Below are positions 1-8,118 of a DNA stretch of 32,472 nucleotides, piece after piece. This DNA comes from an uncultured Chlorobiaceae bacterium (GTDB taxonomy: Bacteria; Bacteroidota; Chlorobiia; Chlorobiales; Chlorobiaceae), in assembly GCA_903939765.1 (NCBI GenBank), contig CAJAIK010000101.1:1-32472 (forward strand). The letters are read 5' to 3'. The notes under the pieces were generated by a model that did not search any database, was not told the DNA's origin, and worked only from the letters and a program-made list of their open reading frames with translations. The first letter of the stretch is position 1; each line of letters opens with the position of its first letter. The position numbers and the translations under genes are program-made.

Positions 1-120
1 AAGGCCAATATTGCCAGTACGCTCGGCATCAGCGCAACCATCCGGCTGGTTGAACCCGGCACCATTGAGCGCAGCATGGGCAAGGCGCAGCGGGTTATCG
101 ACAAACGGAAACTGAAATAG
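1..120 (+). CDS. Phenylacetate-CoA ligase-like protein, C-terminal end (5' cut by window)
   Basis: Frame 1 is open from base 1 to the TAG at 118-120 and encodes the last 39 residues of a protein. The segment containing [13 protein letters not shown] and ending in RVIDKRKLK closely resembles the C-terminal tail of PaaK-type adenylate-forming ligases, which activate aryl acetates with ATP and CoA. In anaerobes such genes often sit beside indolepyruvate:ferredoxin oxidoreductase genes, but the upstream neighbour is outside the window. Only the mini C-terminal domain is visible, so the substrate cannot be judged. No catalytic residue can be checked in this fragment. Confidence 0.7.
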   Translation, partial: KANIASTLGISATIRLVEPGTIERSMGKAQRVIDKRKLK

Positions 121-184
121 AAAAAGATAGCAGCCAATCAGAACCCTTTGGGCACGGCTGTTGTTGCTCTTTGCTTTAGCTCTC

Positions 185-218
185 AGCAGCCCGGATAACC
201 TGACAAAACCGGGTTGCT
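185..218 (+). terminator. Hairpin after the ligase gene, possible terminator
   Basis: AGCAGCCCGG at 185-194 pairs with CCGGGTTGCT at 209-218 (10 bp with one G-T pair, 14-nt loop). It lies 64 bases after the ligase stop and before the VWA gene. There is no T-tract immediately downstream, so it is not a classical intrinsic terminator. It may be a transcript 3' end or simply a stable stem. Confidence 0.35.
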
Positions 219-272
219 GTGGTGACCTGTAGCTGGGACTCTGTTTTGTAATTTTTATAACCGTTATTCATG

Positions 273-279
273 GGAGGGA
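273..279 (+). promoter_or_regulatory. Ribosome binding site of the VWA protein gene
   Basis: A purine-rich GGAGGGAG stretch ends about 9-10 bases before the ATG at 289 and supports that start over alternatives. It is one of the few strong Shine-Dalgarno sequences in this window. Confidence 0.6.
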
Positions 280-288
280 GGCAGGCTG

Positions 289-2220
289 ATGCGGAACAAA
301 CTGTACCTTACTTTTGGCATTTTATCGCTTTTTCTCTGTCTGGCGGCAGTCTCCGTGGGAGTATTGACGGGCAAAGTCAAGAGCAGTCTTGGCGGCGCTC
401 TTGCGGGAGTGACCGTCACCGTCCTGGAAACATCAGCTTCTACGACAACCGCGACCGACGGTACCTTCAAATTCAACGCTCTTCCTGAAGGTGAATATTC
501 ACTCCGCTTCGACCTTACAGGCTTCAATTCAGAGAAACGGCAAGGAGTCAAAATCAAATCTGGCAAAACCTTGTCGCTCACCATTGTCATGAAACCGGCT
601 CCTTCAGCAGCTCAAACAGTTCCGGTGCCTCTGACAGATTCTTCCGCTCCCGACATGATGACGAAAAGGTCGATGAGCGCTCCACGCGAATCGAAAATGT
701 TTGAAATGATGGCGGCGCCTCCGCCTCCTGCCCCCTATCAGCAACCCTATACCCGAATTATTCCAAATCCCGCAATACCGGCAGCAGGAGTTGATTTCAA
801 TACCGAAGAGTACGGCCGCATCGTCGAAAACGCTTTCAAGGAGACAACCAGAGAGCCTCTTTCCACCTTCTCCATAGATGTCGATACCGCCTCCTACGCC
901 AACGTCCGCCGCTACATCACGGAAGGTACGGAACCACCGAAAGACGCCATTCGCATCGAGGAGCTGATCAACTACTTCTCCTACAATTACCCCAAGCCGG
1001 TCGGCGAAAATCCATTCTCCGTCAACATGGAGGCTGTAACCTGCCCATGGAACAGCGGCCACAACCTGATCGGCATCGGCCTGCAGGGGAAAAAAATTGA
1101 TGTCGCCAAGCTGCCAGCGGCCAACCTCGTTTTTCTCCTTGACGTTTCAGGCTCAATGCAGGATCCCCAAAAACTCCCTCTCCTCAAAGAGGCATTCAAG
1201 CTCCTTGTCAACCAGATGCGACGGCAGGATTACGTCTCAATCTGCGTCTATGCCGGAGCCGCCGGTACCATTCTGCCGCCCTCAAGCGGAGCTGACAAAC
1301 AGAAGATCCTTGATACACTCAACTCGCTTGAGGCCGGGGGATCCACTGCCGGGGGCGAAGGAATCATGCTCGCCTACAAAGAGGCCAAAAAACATTTCAA
1401 TCCGCACGGGAATAATCGGGTTATTTTGGCCACAGATGGCGACTTCAACATCGGCATATCCGATACCGGATCTCTGGTACGCTTCATCGAAGAGAAAAGA
1501 AAAGAGGGCATCTTCCTCTCCGTTCTTGGATTTGGCTCGGGCAACCTCAAGGATGAACGGATGAGCCAGTTGGCTGAAAAAGGAAACGGGAACTACTCCT
1601 ATATCGACACCATCCAGGAAGCAAAAAAAGTACTGGTCACACAGATGGGCGGAACGCTTTTTACCATAGCAAAAGATGTAAAACTGCAACTCGAATTCAA
1701 CCCGCTTAAAGTAAAGGCATACCGACTTGTGGGATACGAAAGCCGCTTGCTGAAAAACGAAGATTTCAACGACGACAAAAAAGATGCCGGAGAACTGGGC
1801 TCAGGCCATACCGTCACCGCGTTCTATGAAATCATTCCCGCAGGTTCGACCGAGCAGGTACCGGGAGTGGACGAATTAAAATACCAGAAAACAACCCTCA
1901 ACCCTGCCACCGCCGGAACCGGTGAAATCCTCACCGTAAAGCTTCGCTACAAACTGCCGAAACTCGATGTCAGTAAACTGCTCTCCGTTCCACTAAGCGG
2001 CCCGGTTAAACCCTTCGAGACGGCCTCCGAGAACACCCGCTTCGCCGCAGCCGTCGCAGAATGGGGTTCGCTGTTGCGCGACTCTGCATTCAAGGGACAA
2101 GCGAGCTTTGACCAGGTGCTCAATATCGCCAAAAAAGCCCAAGGGCTCGACAAAGAGGGCTACAGAAGCGAGTTCATCCGGCTTGTGGAGAAGTCGAAAA
2201 CGATAACGATGAAGGAGTAG
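289..2220 (+). CDS. Secreted von Willebrand factor A (YfbK-like) protein with carboxypeptidase-regulatory-like domain
   Basis: This 643-residue protein begins with a hydrophobic signal peptide (about residues 5-25, no lipobox cysteine). A carboxypeptidase-regulatory-like beta-sandwich follows at about 27-105 (GVTVTVLETSASTTTATDGTF, then an LPEGEYSLRF-type turn), and then a Pro/Ala-rich linker. Residues about 165-270 match the conserved N-terminal region of YfbK-type VWA proteins (STFSIDVDTASYANVRRY). The VWA domain has a complete MIDAS metal site: D285-x-S287-x-S289 (DVSGSM), T353 and D383. The C-terminal ~170 residues correspond to the DUF3520 region of the family. It probably acts outside the cytoplasmic membrane in metal-dependent protein binding; the partner is unknown. 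It is monocistronic as far as can be seen, since the following DNA is a decayed scar. Confidence 0.85.
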   Translation: MRNKLYLTFGILSLFLCLAAVSVGVLTGKVKSSLGGALAGVTVTVLETSASTTTATDGTFKFNALPEGEYSLRFDLTGFNSEKRQGVKIKSGKTLSLTIVMKPAPSAAQTVPVPLTDSSAPDMMTKRSMSAPRESKMFEMMAAPPPPAPYQQPYTRIIPNPAIPAAGVDFNTEEYGRIVENAFKETTREPLSTFSIDVDTASYANVRRYITEGTEPPKDAIRIEELINYFSYNYPKPVGENPFSVNMEAVTCPWNSGHNLIGIGLQGKKIDVAKLPAANLVFLLDVSGSMQDPQKLPLLKEAFKLLVNQMRRQDYVSICVYAGAAGTILPPSSGADKQKILDTLNSLEAGGSTAGGEGIMLAYKEAKKHFNPHGNNRVILATDGDFNIGISDTGSLVRFIEEKRKEGIFLSVLGFGSGNLKDERMSQLAEKGNGNYSYIDTIQEAKKVLVTQMGGTLFTIAKDVKLQLEFNPLKVKAYRLVGYESRLLKNEDFNDDKKDAGELGSGHTVTAFYEIIPAGSTEQVPGVDELKYQKTTLNPATAGTGEILTVKLRYKLPKLDVSKLLSVPLSGPVKPFETASENTRFAAAVAEWGSLLRDSAFKGQASFDQVLNIAKKAQGLDKEGYRSEFIRLVEKSKTITMKE

Positions 2221-2318
2221 ATCTTGAGACTCCAGAACGGGAAGCGTTGCTTTCGTTCATCCGACAGGGTGATACCGTCGTTGTGCACAGCATGGATCGT
2301 CTGGCTCGTAATTTGGAT
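2220..2318 (+). pseudogene. Remnant of a serine recombinase (Tn3-type resolvase/invertase)
   Basis: An open stretch starting at the last base of the VWA stop codon encodes about 33 residues. These include EALLSFIRQGD and TVVVHSMDRLARNLD, the signature of the catalytic domain of Tn3-family resolvases and DNA invertases just before helix E. Homology stops abruptly after NLD. The N-terminal catalytic-serine region and the C-terminal HTH are both absent, and the nearest start is a TTG at 2247. It is therefore a fragment left by a lost or rearranged mobile element rather than a working gene. It abuts another truncated gene on the opposite strand. Confidence 0.6.
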
Positions 2319-2345
2319 ATGGGCAACATCTTAATGTTTCGAGTT

Positions 2346-2897
2346 TTAAACCATCCCCAATTCGAGTTTGTGTTTTACTTTGTCCCAGCCGGGACTCACC
2401 GTGTCGAGGAGTTTATAAAACTCTGCACTGTGGTCAGGGTGCTTCAAGTGGCAGAGCTCATGGGTTACCACATAATCGATACACTCCTTTGGCGCTTTGA
2501 CCAGATTGGTATTGAGCGTCACCGTCCTTTTGTCGGAGAGGCTCCCCCATCGCTTCTGCATTTGCTTCACCGAAATCGCTGGTTTTGAACCTGCAAAGCG
2601 GGCAACCCTGGGCCAGCAACGCTCCAGGGTGTTATTGAACTGCAGAGAGGCTTTCGCCCAATACCATTTGCTCAACAGTTTTTTTGCTCCTTCCGGATTG
2701 GGCTCATCCCGCAGGGTGACATGAAAAAAGCCTCTGGATAACTTGACACTATTTTCATCTCCCTGAGCAATTTTCAGGCGATAGTGCTTTCCAAGGTAGA
2801 GGTGGCTTTCACCATGAACAGAACATCTCACAGGGGTTTTGGGAGTAAACTGCCTGAAGTAGTTCTGCTGCTGAAGAATCCATCGCGTTCTCTTGAC
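2346..2897 (-). pseudogene. 5'-truncated YgjP-type zinc metallopeptidase (DUF45/M48-like)
   Basis: The minus-strand frame encodes the C-terminal ~180 residues of the YgjP/DUF45 family. RWILQQQNYF and HLYLGKHYRLKI are typical of its middle part. The zinc motif HELCHLKHPDHSAEF provides two histidines and the catalytic glutamate, with a further histidine nearby. Full-length members are roughly 230-240 residues, so about 60-70 N-terminal residues are missing. The family resemblance continues upstream of the only plausible start (GTG at 2831) to base 2897, right up to the stop codon of the acyl-CoA ligase in the same frame. There is thus no room for an intact start. I read it as a truncated relic; expression from GTG 2831 as a 161-residue protein retaining the zinc site cannot be excluded. 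Confidence 0.7.
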
Positions 2898-4646
2898 TTA
2901 TGCCACCGCTTCTGCCAGGTGGGCCTCCACAAGTTTGCGGCGAAGCACTTTGCCTACGGTTGATTTTGGCAGTACCTGAATGAATTCAACATGTTTGGGC
3001 ACCTTGTAGGCCGCGAGGTCTTTTCGGCAGTGCTCCCGGAGTTCTTCAACCGTAAGCTGGTGACCCGGACGCAAGACAACCCACGCCTTGACCGCTTCGC
3101 CCTGGTAGGGATCAGGCACACCGGCCACACCAACTTCGAGGACTGACGGGTGAACGGCTATGGCCTCCTCAACATCACGGGGCCAGACCTGGAAACCGCC
3201 GGGTTTGATGACATCTTTTTTGCGGTCAACAATAAAGAGGTAGCCATCCTCATCAAGATAGCCAAGATCGCCGGTATAGAGCCAACCGTCACGAAGAACA
3301 AGTGCCGTTTCCATCGGATTCTGCCAGTACTCTTTCATGAGCTGGGGGGCTCGCATAATGATTTCCCCTATTTCAAGCTCGGCAAATGTTTTCAGGCCGG
3401 TTTCCGGATCAACAATCCTTATCTCGACATCCGGTACAGGAATGCCTACCGAGCCGTGCTTGTAGGTGCCAAGAATGGGGGTAAAGACCGAGGCAAGTGC
3501 TGATTCTGTAAGGCTGTAGGCGTCGATAATGCGCCCTCCCGTCAACTCTTCAAAACGTTTTTTTGTTTCGAGCATGAGTGGAGCTGCGCCTGAAACACTC
3601 AGTTTGAGCGATTTGAGCATCGAGCGGTCACGCTTGACTTTGGGGTGGTTGAGCAGTGCGGTAAAGAGGGTCGGCACACCGGGCAGTACCGCCGCTTTCA
3701 GGGTTTTGATGGTATGCAGAAGGTCGTCAAGGTCACGCGGATTTGGCACAAGGGCAACCGGGTAGCGAGCAATCAATGCGGCGGTCAGAATGCCAACCTG
3801 GGCATAGACGTGGAAGAGTGGCATGTTGAGCAGGATAATGTCTTTCCCTTTTTCAAGGATAACACTGAACCAGCTCGCAATCTGCATGCCGGTCATCACC
3901 ATCGCCTGATGGCTGATGACAACGCATTTGGGGTTGCCGGTTGTCCCTCCCGAAAAGAGGAAAATTGCCGGATCGTCGAACTTGATGGCAACCGGTACAA
4001 ATGACCGACCGGTTTGGGCGGCAAGAAGCGCACTCAGCCAATGGTCTCCGGAATGCAGTTTTACTCTGTGCCCATCCTTTTTCTCTTTGAAGAGGCTGAA
4101 GAGTGTGCTGTTGAGGGGTGAAAGATACTCCTTGATACGGGTTACAATAACCCTTTTGAGGCGCGAAACGCTCTGGGCTGCCTTGATTTTTTCGTAGAAG
4201 GGGGTGAGGACAATGACGGTCTCTGCACCGCATTCATTGAGTGCGTGTTCAAGCTCGTTGACGGTGTAGAGTGGATTCATGGGCACCGCAATAGCTCCGG
4301 CTTTCCAGACTCCGAACTCGCTGATAAGCAGTTGCGGTGAGTTGGGCATGATGAGGGCAACCCGGTCCTCCTTACCCAATCCAAGCGAGAGCAGGGCTGC
4401 GGCAAGCGCATCGCTTTGCTGCTCCAGTTCGAGGTTTGAGAGCGCACGTCCCTTGAAATACATTGCGGGATGCCGGGGCTGCTCCTCTGCACTCCTCCGG
4501 AGAACATCGACCAGTGTCTCTTCCGGGTATGGATGAAGCGTGTGGGGAACTCCCTTGTCGTAATGGCGAATCCAGGGCTTTGCTCTCATGGCTGTTATTG
4601 ACGTTTTTTTAATCTTGTATGGCTCGGAAACAAAGGGATAGTACAT
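2898..4646 (-). CDS. Long-chain fatty acid-CoA ligase (AMP-forming, FadD-like)
   Basis: This is a class I adenylate-forming enzyme of 582 residues, the usual size for FadD-type ligases that activate fatty acids with ATP and CoA at the inner membrane. The P-loop-like motif FSGGTTGNPK lies near residue 235. The A5-type YSLTES and the TGDLG motif with DGYLFIVDRKKD follow, and the C-terminal catalytic lysine is in KSTVGKVLRRKL. The open frame can start at ATG 4646, 24 bases after bioA. An internal ATG at 4589 (MRAKPW) aligns better with the family N-terminus, and neither has a strong RBS. Its position directly behind bioA suggests co-transcription with the biotin genes. It could supply an acyl-CoA, but pimelate activation is not needed here because BioC/BioG are present. 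The stop is followed in the same frame by the truncated peptidase. Confidence 0.85.
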   Translation of the reverse strand: MYYPFVSEPYKIKKTSITAMRAKPWIRHYDKGVPHTLHPYPEETLVDVLRRSAEEQPRHPAMYFKGRALSNLELEQQSDALAAALLSLGLGKEDRVALIMPNSPQLLISEFGVWKAGAIAVPMNPLYTVNELEHALNECGAETVIVLTPFYEKIKAAQSVSRLKRVIVTRIKEYLSPLNSTLFSLFKEKKDGHRVKLHSGDHWLSALLAAQTGRSFVPVAIKFDDPAIFLFSGGTTGNPKCVVISHQAMVMTGMQIASWFSVILEKGKDIILLNMPLFHVYAQVGILTAALIARYPVALVPNPRDLDDLLHTIKTLKAAVLPGVPTLFTALLNHPKVKRDRSMLKSLKLSVSGAAPLMLETKKRFEELTGGRIIDAYSLTESALASVFTPILGTYKHGSVGIPVPDVEIRIVDPETGLKTFAELEIGEIIMRAPQLMKEYWQNPMETALVLRDGWLYTGDLGYLDEDGYLFIVDRKKDVIKPGGFQVWPRDVEEAIAVHPSVLEVGVAGVPDPYQGEAVKAWVVLRPGHQLTVEELREHCRKDLAAYKVPKHVEFIQVLPKSTVGKVLRRKLVEAHLAEAVA

Positions 4647-4670
4647 ACTGAAAGATTATGAAACAAAATT

Positions 4671-5963
4671 TCACTCCATCGAATTCACAATATCACAAAC
4701 TGCGGCAGTTAATATCCCGAGTTCTTCGTCGCGCATGATAAAAGGAGGCATAAGATAGACCAGACGACCAAAGGGGCGTACCCACACCCCTTTTTCAACA
4801 AACTGTTTCTGGATGAGAGCCATATCGACCGGTCGGTGCAGTTCAACCACCCCTATGGCACCAAGCTGACGAACATCGGCCACATTGCTTCCATCGCGGC
4901 ACGGCTCAAGCCCCTGACGAAGCCCGGCTTCGAGCCGCAGAACCGATGCCTGCCAGTCATAACTGCATAGGAGACTGATGTTTGCCGACGCAACGGCACA
5001 GGAGAGAGGGTTGGCCATAAAGGTAGGACCGTGCATGAAGAGCCCCGGATTGCCTGAACAGATTGCCTCTGCCACCCTCTCTGTTGTCAGCGTTGCGGCC
5101 AGGGTCATGTAACCGCCGGTCAGTGCCTTGCCGACACAGAGGATGTCGGGCACCACGTCAGCATGTTCGAGCGCGAACATCTTTCCTGTACGACCGAAGC
5201 CGGTGGCGATTTCGTCGAAAATGAGCAGCACATTGTAGTGGTCGCAGAGTTCTCGAAGCCGACAGAGATAGTGCGGGGAGTAAAAGCGCATTCCCCCGGC
5301 ACCCTGAACCACTGGTTCGATGATCACAGCGGCAATCTCGCGGTGATGCTCTTCAAGCTTCTGGTGAAGATCTGCCATATCCTCCTGGGTGCAGGGCTCA
5401 CAAAATCGTGGTGCTGGCGCTTCGGCAAAGTAGTGTTCCGGCATCACCCCCTTGAAGAGGGAGTGCATGCCCGTTACCGGGTCGCAAACCGACATGGCGG
5501 CAAAGGTGTCGCCGTGGTAGCCGGAGCGGACGGTCAGCAACCGGTTTTTCAGGGGTTCACCCAGAGCCGCCCAGTACTGAAAAGCCATCTTGATGGCCAC
5601 TTCAACGGCGACGGAGCCGGAGTCGCTGAAAAAGAGCTTCTGCAATGGCTCGGGAGTCAGTGCCACCAACTGTTTTGCAAGGGTTATGGCTGGCTGATGG
5701 GTGAGACCTCCAAACATGACGTGGCTCATCAGTTGCAGTTGACTGACCACCGCCTCATTAAGCACGGGGTGGTTGTAGCCGTGAATGGCGGCCCACCAGG
5801 AGGACATGCCATCAACCAGCCTGCGGCCATCTTCAAGTTCAAGAAAGACTCCGCTGGCTCGGGCAACCGGATAAACCGGCAGAGGAGCCGTTACGGAGGT
5901 GTAGGGATGCCAGAGATGCTCACGGTCAAAATCAAGGTCAATTGATGCGGGTTGTATGGCCAT
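4671..5963 (-). CDS. bioA: Adenosylmethionine-8-amino-7-oxononanoate aminotransferase
   Basis: BioA converts KAPA to DAPA, normally with S-adenosylmethionine as amino donor and PLP as cofactor. The 430-residue protein is full length. Substrate-site signatures are HLWHPYTS near residue 17 and [15 protein letters not shown] near 52. The PLP-phosphate region is [15 protein letters not shown], the cofactor aspartate is D250 (IFDE), and the Schiff-base lysine is K279 in CVGKALTGG. It starts 21 bases after the bioD stop, so it belongs to the same transcript; it is the last dedicated biotin gene of the cluster. Nothing looks degraded. Confidence 0.95.
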   Translation of the reverse strand: MAIQPASIDLDFDREHLWHPYTSVTAPLPVYPVARASGVFLELEDGRRLVDGMSSWWAAIHGYNHPVLNEAVVSQLQLMSHVMFGGLTHQPAITLAKQLVALTPEPLQKLFFSDSGSVAVEVAIKMAFQYWAALGEPLKNRLLTVRSGYHGDTFAAMSVCDPVTGMHSLFKGVMPEHYFAEAPAPRFCEPCTQEDMADLHQKLEEHHREIAAVIIEPVVQGAGGMRFYSPHYLCRLRELCDHYNVLLIFDEIATGFGRTGKMFALEHADVVPDILCVGKALTGGYMTLAATLTTERVAEAICSGNPGLFMHGPTFMANPLSCAVASANISLLCSYDWQASVLRLEAGLRQGLEPCRDGSNVADVRQLGAIGVVELHRPVDMALIQKQFVEKGVWVRPFGRLVYLMPPFIMRDEELGILTAAVCDIVNSME

Positions 5964-5984
5964 ACCGATAGAGGCAATAACATG

Positions 5985-6662
5985 TTATAATAATGAAAGA
6001 CGGGCAAGAGCATCCCGATCAGGCGGCCCGTCACGCAGGTCGATGATCGGCGCTGCATACCCCGCTTTGGCGAGATAATGAAAAATCACCTCACGGGTAT
6101 CATCAGCGATCAGCTTATCGACCTCCTGAAAACAGTTGTAGATAACCCCTCTGATAACAATTCCCCTGTGCCGACAGGCCTCAATGGAGAGGAGTGTGTG
6201 GTTGATGCTGCCAAGCCGGGGGCTCGTAACAAGCAGAAGCTCGTACCCTGCATCCCGGATATAGTCGACAAAAAGAAGGTCGAGGGTGAGAGGAACAAGG
6301 AGTCCTCCAACCCCCTCGAGAAGCACCAGGTCGTAGCGTTGCTGCAAAGCAATGGTAGAGCGTCGGATACGCTGAAGATCAACCTCCAGGCCTTCCAGGG
6401 CGGCGGAAAGGTGGGGAGAGGCCGGATAGCGGAAAACAGACGGGCAGGTGAGCCCCTCCCGGTCGGAGTCCTGCACTCCAATCCCCATAAGCCGACGATG
6501 TTCGAGAATATCTTCCGCTATCCCTTCACAACCGGTCTGGACAATTTTCTGGGTAATGACCGTTTTGCTCCGCCCAAGGAGAGCTTTGGCGAGCAGACCG
6601 GTCGTGTATGTTTTTCCGACTCCTGTGTCAATACCGGAAACAGCAAGGACCGTTCCGTTCAT
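5985..6662 (-). CDS. bioD: Dethiobiotin synthetase
   Basis: BioD carboxylates DAPA with CO2 and ATP to close the ureido ring. The 225-residue protein opens with the P-loop GIDTGVGKT (residues 10-18), the BioD form of the Walker A motif. QTGC and LLEGVGGLLVPL follow, the latter contributing to substrate and metal binding. Its ATG overlaps the bioC stop by 4 bases (ATGA), indicating translational coupling. The length and motifs are normal for the family. Confidence 0.93.
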   Translation of the reverse strand: MNGTVLAVSGIDTGVGKTYTTGLLAKALLGRSKTVITQKIVQTGCEGIAEDILEHRRLMGIGVQDSDREGLTCPSVFRYPASPHLSAALEGLEVDLQRIRRSTIALQQRYDLVLLEGVGGLLVPLTLDLLFVDYIRDAGYELLLVTSPRLGSINHTLLSIEACRHRGIVIRGVIYNCFQEVDKLIADDTREVIFHYLAKAGYAAPIIDLRDGPPDRDALARLSLL

Positions 6663-7441
6663 GAGATTCTCTTTTTCATGCAGAAATATAGGGGATGATA
6701 GGTCAGGTAGACACCATTTTCACAAGAAAAAAGTCGCCGGTACTCTGCTATAAAATGGAGGTAGCGGCTTTTTGTCCATGAGCGGCGAAGCAATCCGTTG
6801 ACGCCAGTAGAGCGGATGTGGTGCAGCATTGCCTCTGGTGAAGTGAACTCCACACGTAACGTCTCTTCGCGGCTGACGCTTATTTCAAAATAACGTCCTG
6901 CAAGAAGCCGAAGCTCCCCGAGGGTGTAATAGCTGAGGCCGACACCTTCGATGGTTGCTATTTCACGCATGTTCGAGGGGCCGAAGGTGGTGACGGCGAG
7001 CATCCCGCCAGGCTTGAGACAATCAGATATTTTTCGAAAAAATCCGTCAAGGTCATGAAGCCATTGCACGGTGGCATTCGAAACGACCATGTCGAGCGAT
7101 GAGGGCAAAAGCTCCTGGCGCTCAATATCACCGGCCAGGAAGTGAAACTCCCCGACAGGATAGCGGCCAAGAACCTCCTGGAGAGCGCTCTGGCTCTCTT
7201 CGACAAGATCATTGGCATAATAGCTGCCGACGGTGCAACGCCCCAGCAACTCTGCCATGAGTGCCCCTGAACCTGAGCCAACTTCGAGTATCCGCTCAAA
7301 CGATCGGCTTGGCTCCTGCTGACAGATGATCTCTGAAAGTTCGCGGGCCATCGCTTTCTGCACCACAGCCTGGCTGCTGTAGCTGCGCAGGGTTCGGCAA
7401 AACCGGTCGCGAACCAGTTGCTTGTTGATCAACGGATGCAT
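6659..7441 (-). CDS. bioC: Malonyl-ACP O-methyltransferase
   Basis: BioC methylates the free carboxyl of malonyl-ACP using SAM, disguising it so that fatty-acid synthesis can extend it to pimeloyl-ACP methyl ester. The 260-residue protein has a class I methyltransferase fold. The SAM-binding glycine motif ILEVGSGSGAL is at about residues 51-61, followed by the acidic loop and SNATVQWLHDL, typical of BioC. The N-terminal KQLVRDRFCRTLRSYSSQA resembles the BioC cap. It overlaps the bioG stop by 13 bases and is coupled to bioD by ATGA, consistent with BioG being its dedicated partner. Confidence 0.92.
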   Translation of the reverse strand: MHPLINKQLVRDRFCRTLRSYSSQAVVQKAMARELSEIICQQEPSRSFERILEVGSGSGALMAELLGRCTVGSYYANDLVEESQSALQEVLGRYPVGEFHFLAGDIERQELLPSSLDMVVSNATVQWLHDLDGFFRKISDCLKPGGMLAVTTFGPSNMREIATIEGVGLSYYTLGELRLLAGRYFEISVSREETLRVEFTSPEAMLHHIRSTGVNGLLRRSWTKSRYLHFIAEYRRLFSCENGVYLTYHPLYFCMKKRIS

Positions 7442-8118
7442 TCAAGCACCTCCTGCAAGTTCCTGAAATGAAAAAAAGGAAAGTGGGGCATATCAGCGAT
7501 AACAGTTTGAGGAAGACCTTTCCAGGCACAGTACTGCTGCTCTGCCGGAAATATCAGATCACGTCCCCCGATAATGGCATGATCGTAGCGCCATGCAGTA
7601 CCGCCTGCTGCACCCTGCATCAGGAAGTGCACCTGCAACTGCTCCAGCTCTTCGAGCTGATCAGCCGCGCTGCGGTCGGGCGACATGGATGAAAAAAGGA
7701 GGTGCGCTTCGCCCAAGCCACACATCCTGCGGTTGAAGCGGTTGCGGCTTTTTTCACTATAGTTTGCCAGAGTTGCCTGAAAAACCTCGGGGCTGATTCC
7801 TCTTTCTGCACTGACCGGATGCAGGGTACCGTTAATGGCAATCGCGCACTTGACCGGTGGCAGCTCTACATGCTGTGCAACCCAGACACCAAATGACCAG
7901 GCAACCACCGTTATGCGGCGATAGCTTCCGAGTTCCCTCATAAAGCCGGCTTCTGGCTCCAGAGTACGATAGTCGTAGCAGAGCAGCAAATCGGCCTCAA
8001 AACCTTCCGGAAGCGACTCGGCGAGAAGATGGGCGCCAATTCGGCTATCCATGCCCCAACCGTTGAAAAAAAGCAGAAGCTCTTCAGCTCCCTCTTTTCT
8101 GAGCCATGCGGTTTTCAT
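7429..8118 (-). CDS. bioG: Pimeloyl-ACP methyl ester esterase, BioG type
   Basis: BioG removes the methyl group from pimeloyl-ACP methyl ester, ending chain elongation; it is the non-homologous-in-sequence substitute for BioH. The 229-residue alpha/beta hydrolase (DUF452) has the oxyanion-region motif FNGWGMD at 18-24 and nucleophile S75 in VVAWSFGVW. The likely acid is D187 (GGRD) and the base H212 (DMPHFPFF). The family uses A/G-W-S-x-G rather than the common GxSxG, as seen here. The ATG overlaps the bioF stop (ATGA). The bioF-bioG-bioC-bioD order matches the arrangement known from Haemophilus-type biotin operons. Confidence 0.92.
   Translation of the reverse strand: MKTAWLRKEGAEELLLFFNGWGMDSRIGAHLLAESLPEGFEADLLLCYDYRTLEPEAGFMRELGSYRRITVVAWSFGVWVAQHVELPPVKCAIAINGTLHPVSAERGISPEVFQATLANYSEKSRNRFNRRMCGLGEAHLLFSSMSPDRSAADQLEELEQLQVHFLMQGAAGGTAWRYDHAIIGGRDLIFPAEQQYCAWKGLPQTVIADMPHFPFFHFRNLQEVLECIR

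Noticed and set aside
2247-2588. 113-codon plus-strand frame extending the resolvase match
   Set aside because: Only the first ~24 codons are recombinase-like; the rest is antisense to the YgjP relic.
5163-5945. 260-codon open frame on the plus strand opposite bioA
   Set aside because: It lies entirely within bioA in antisense, has no family resemblance and no RBS; bioA itself has complete motifs.
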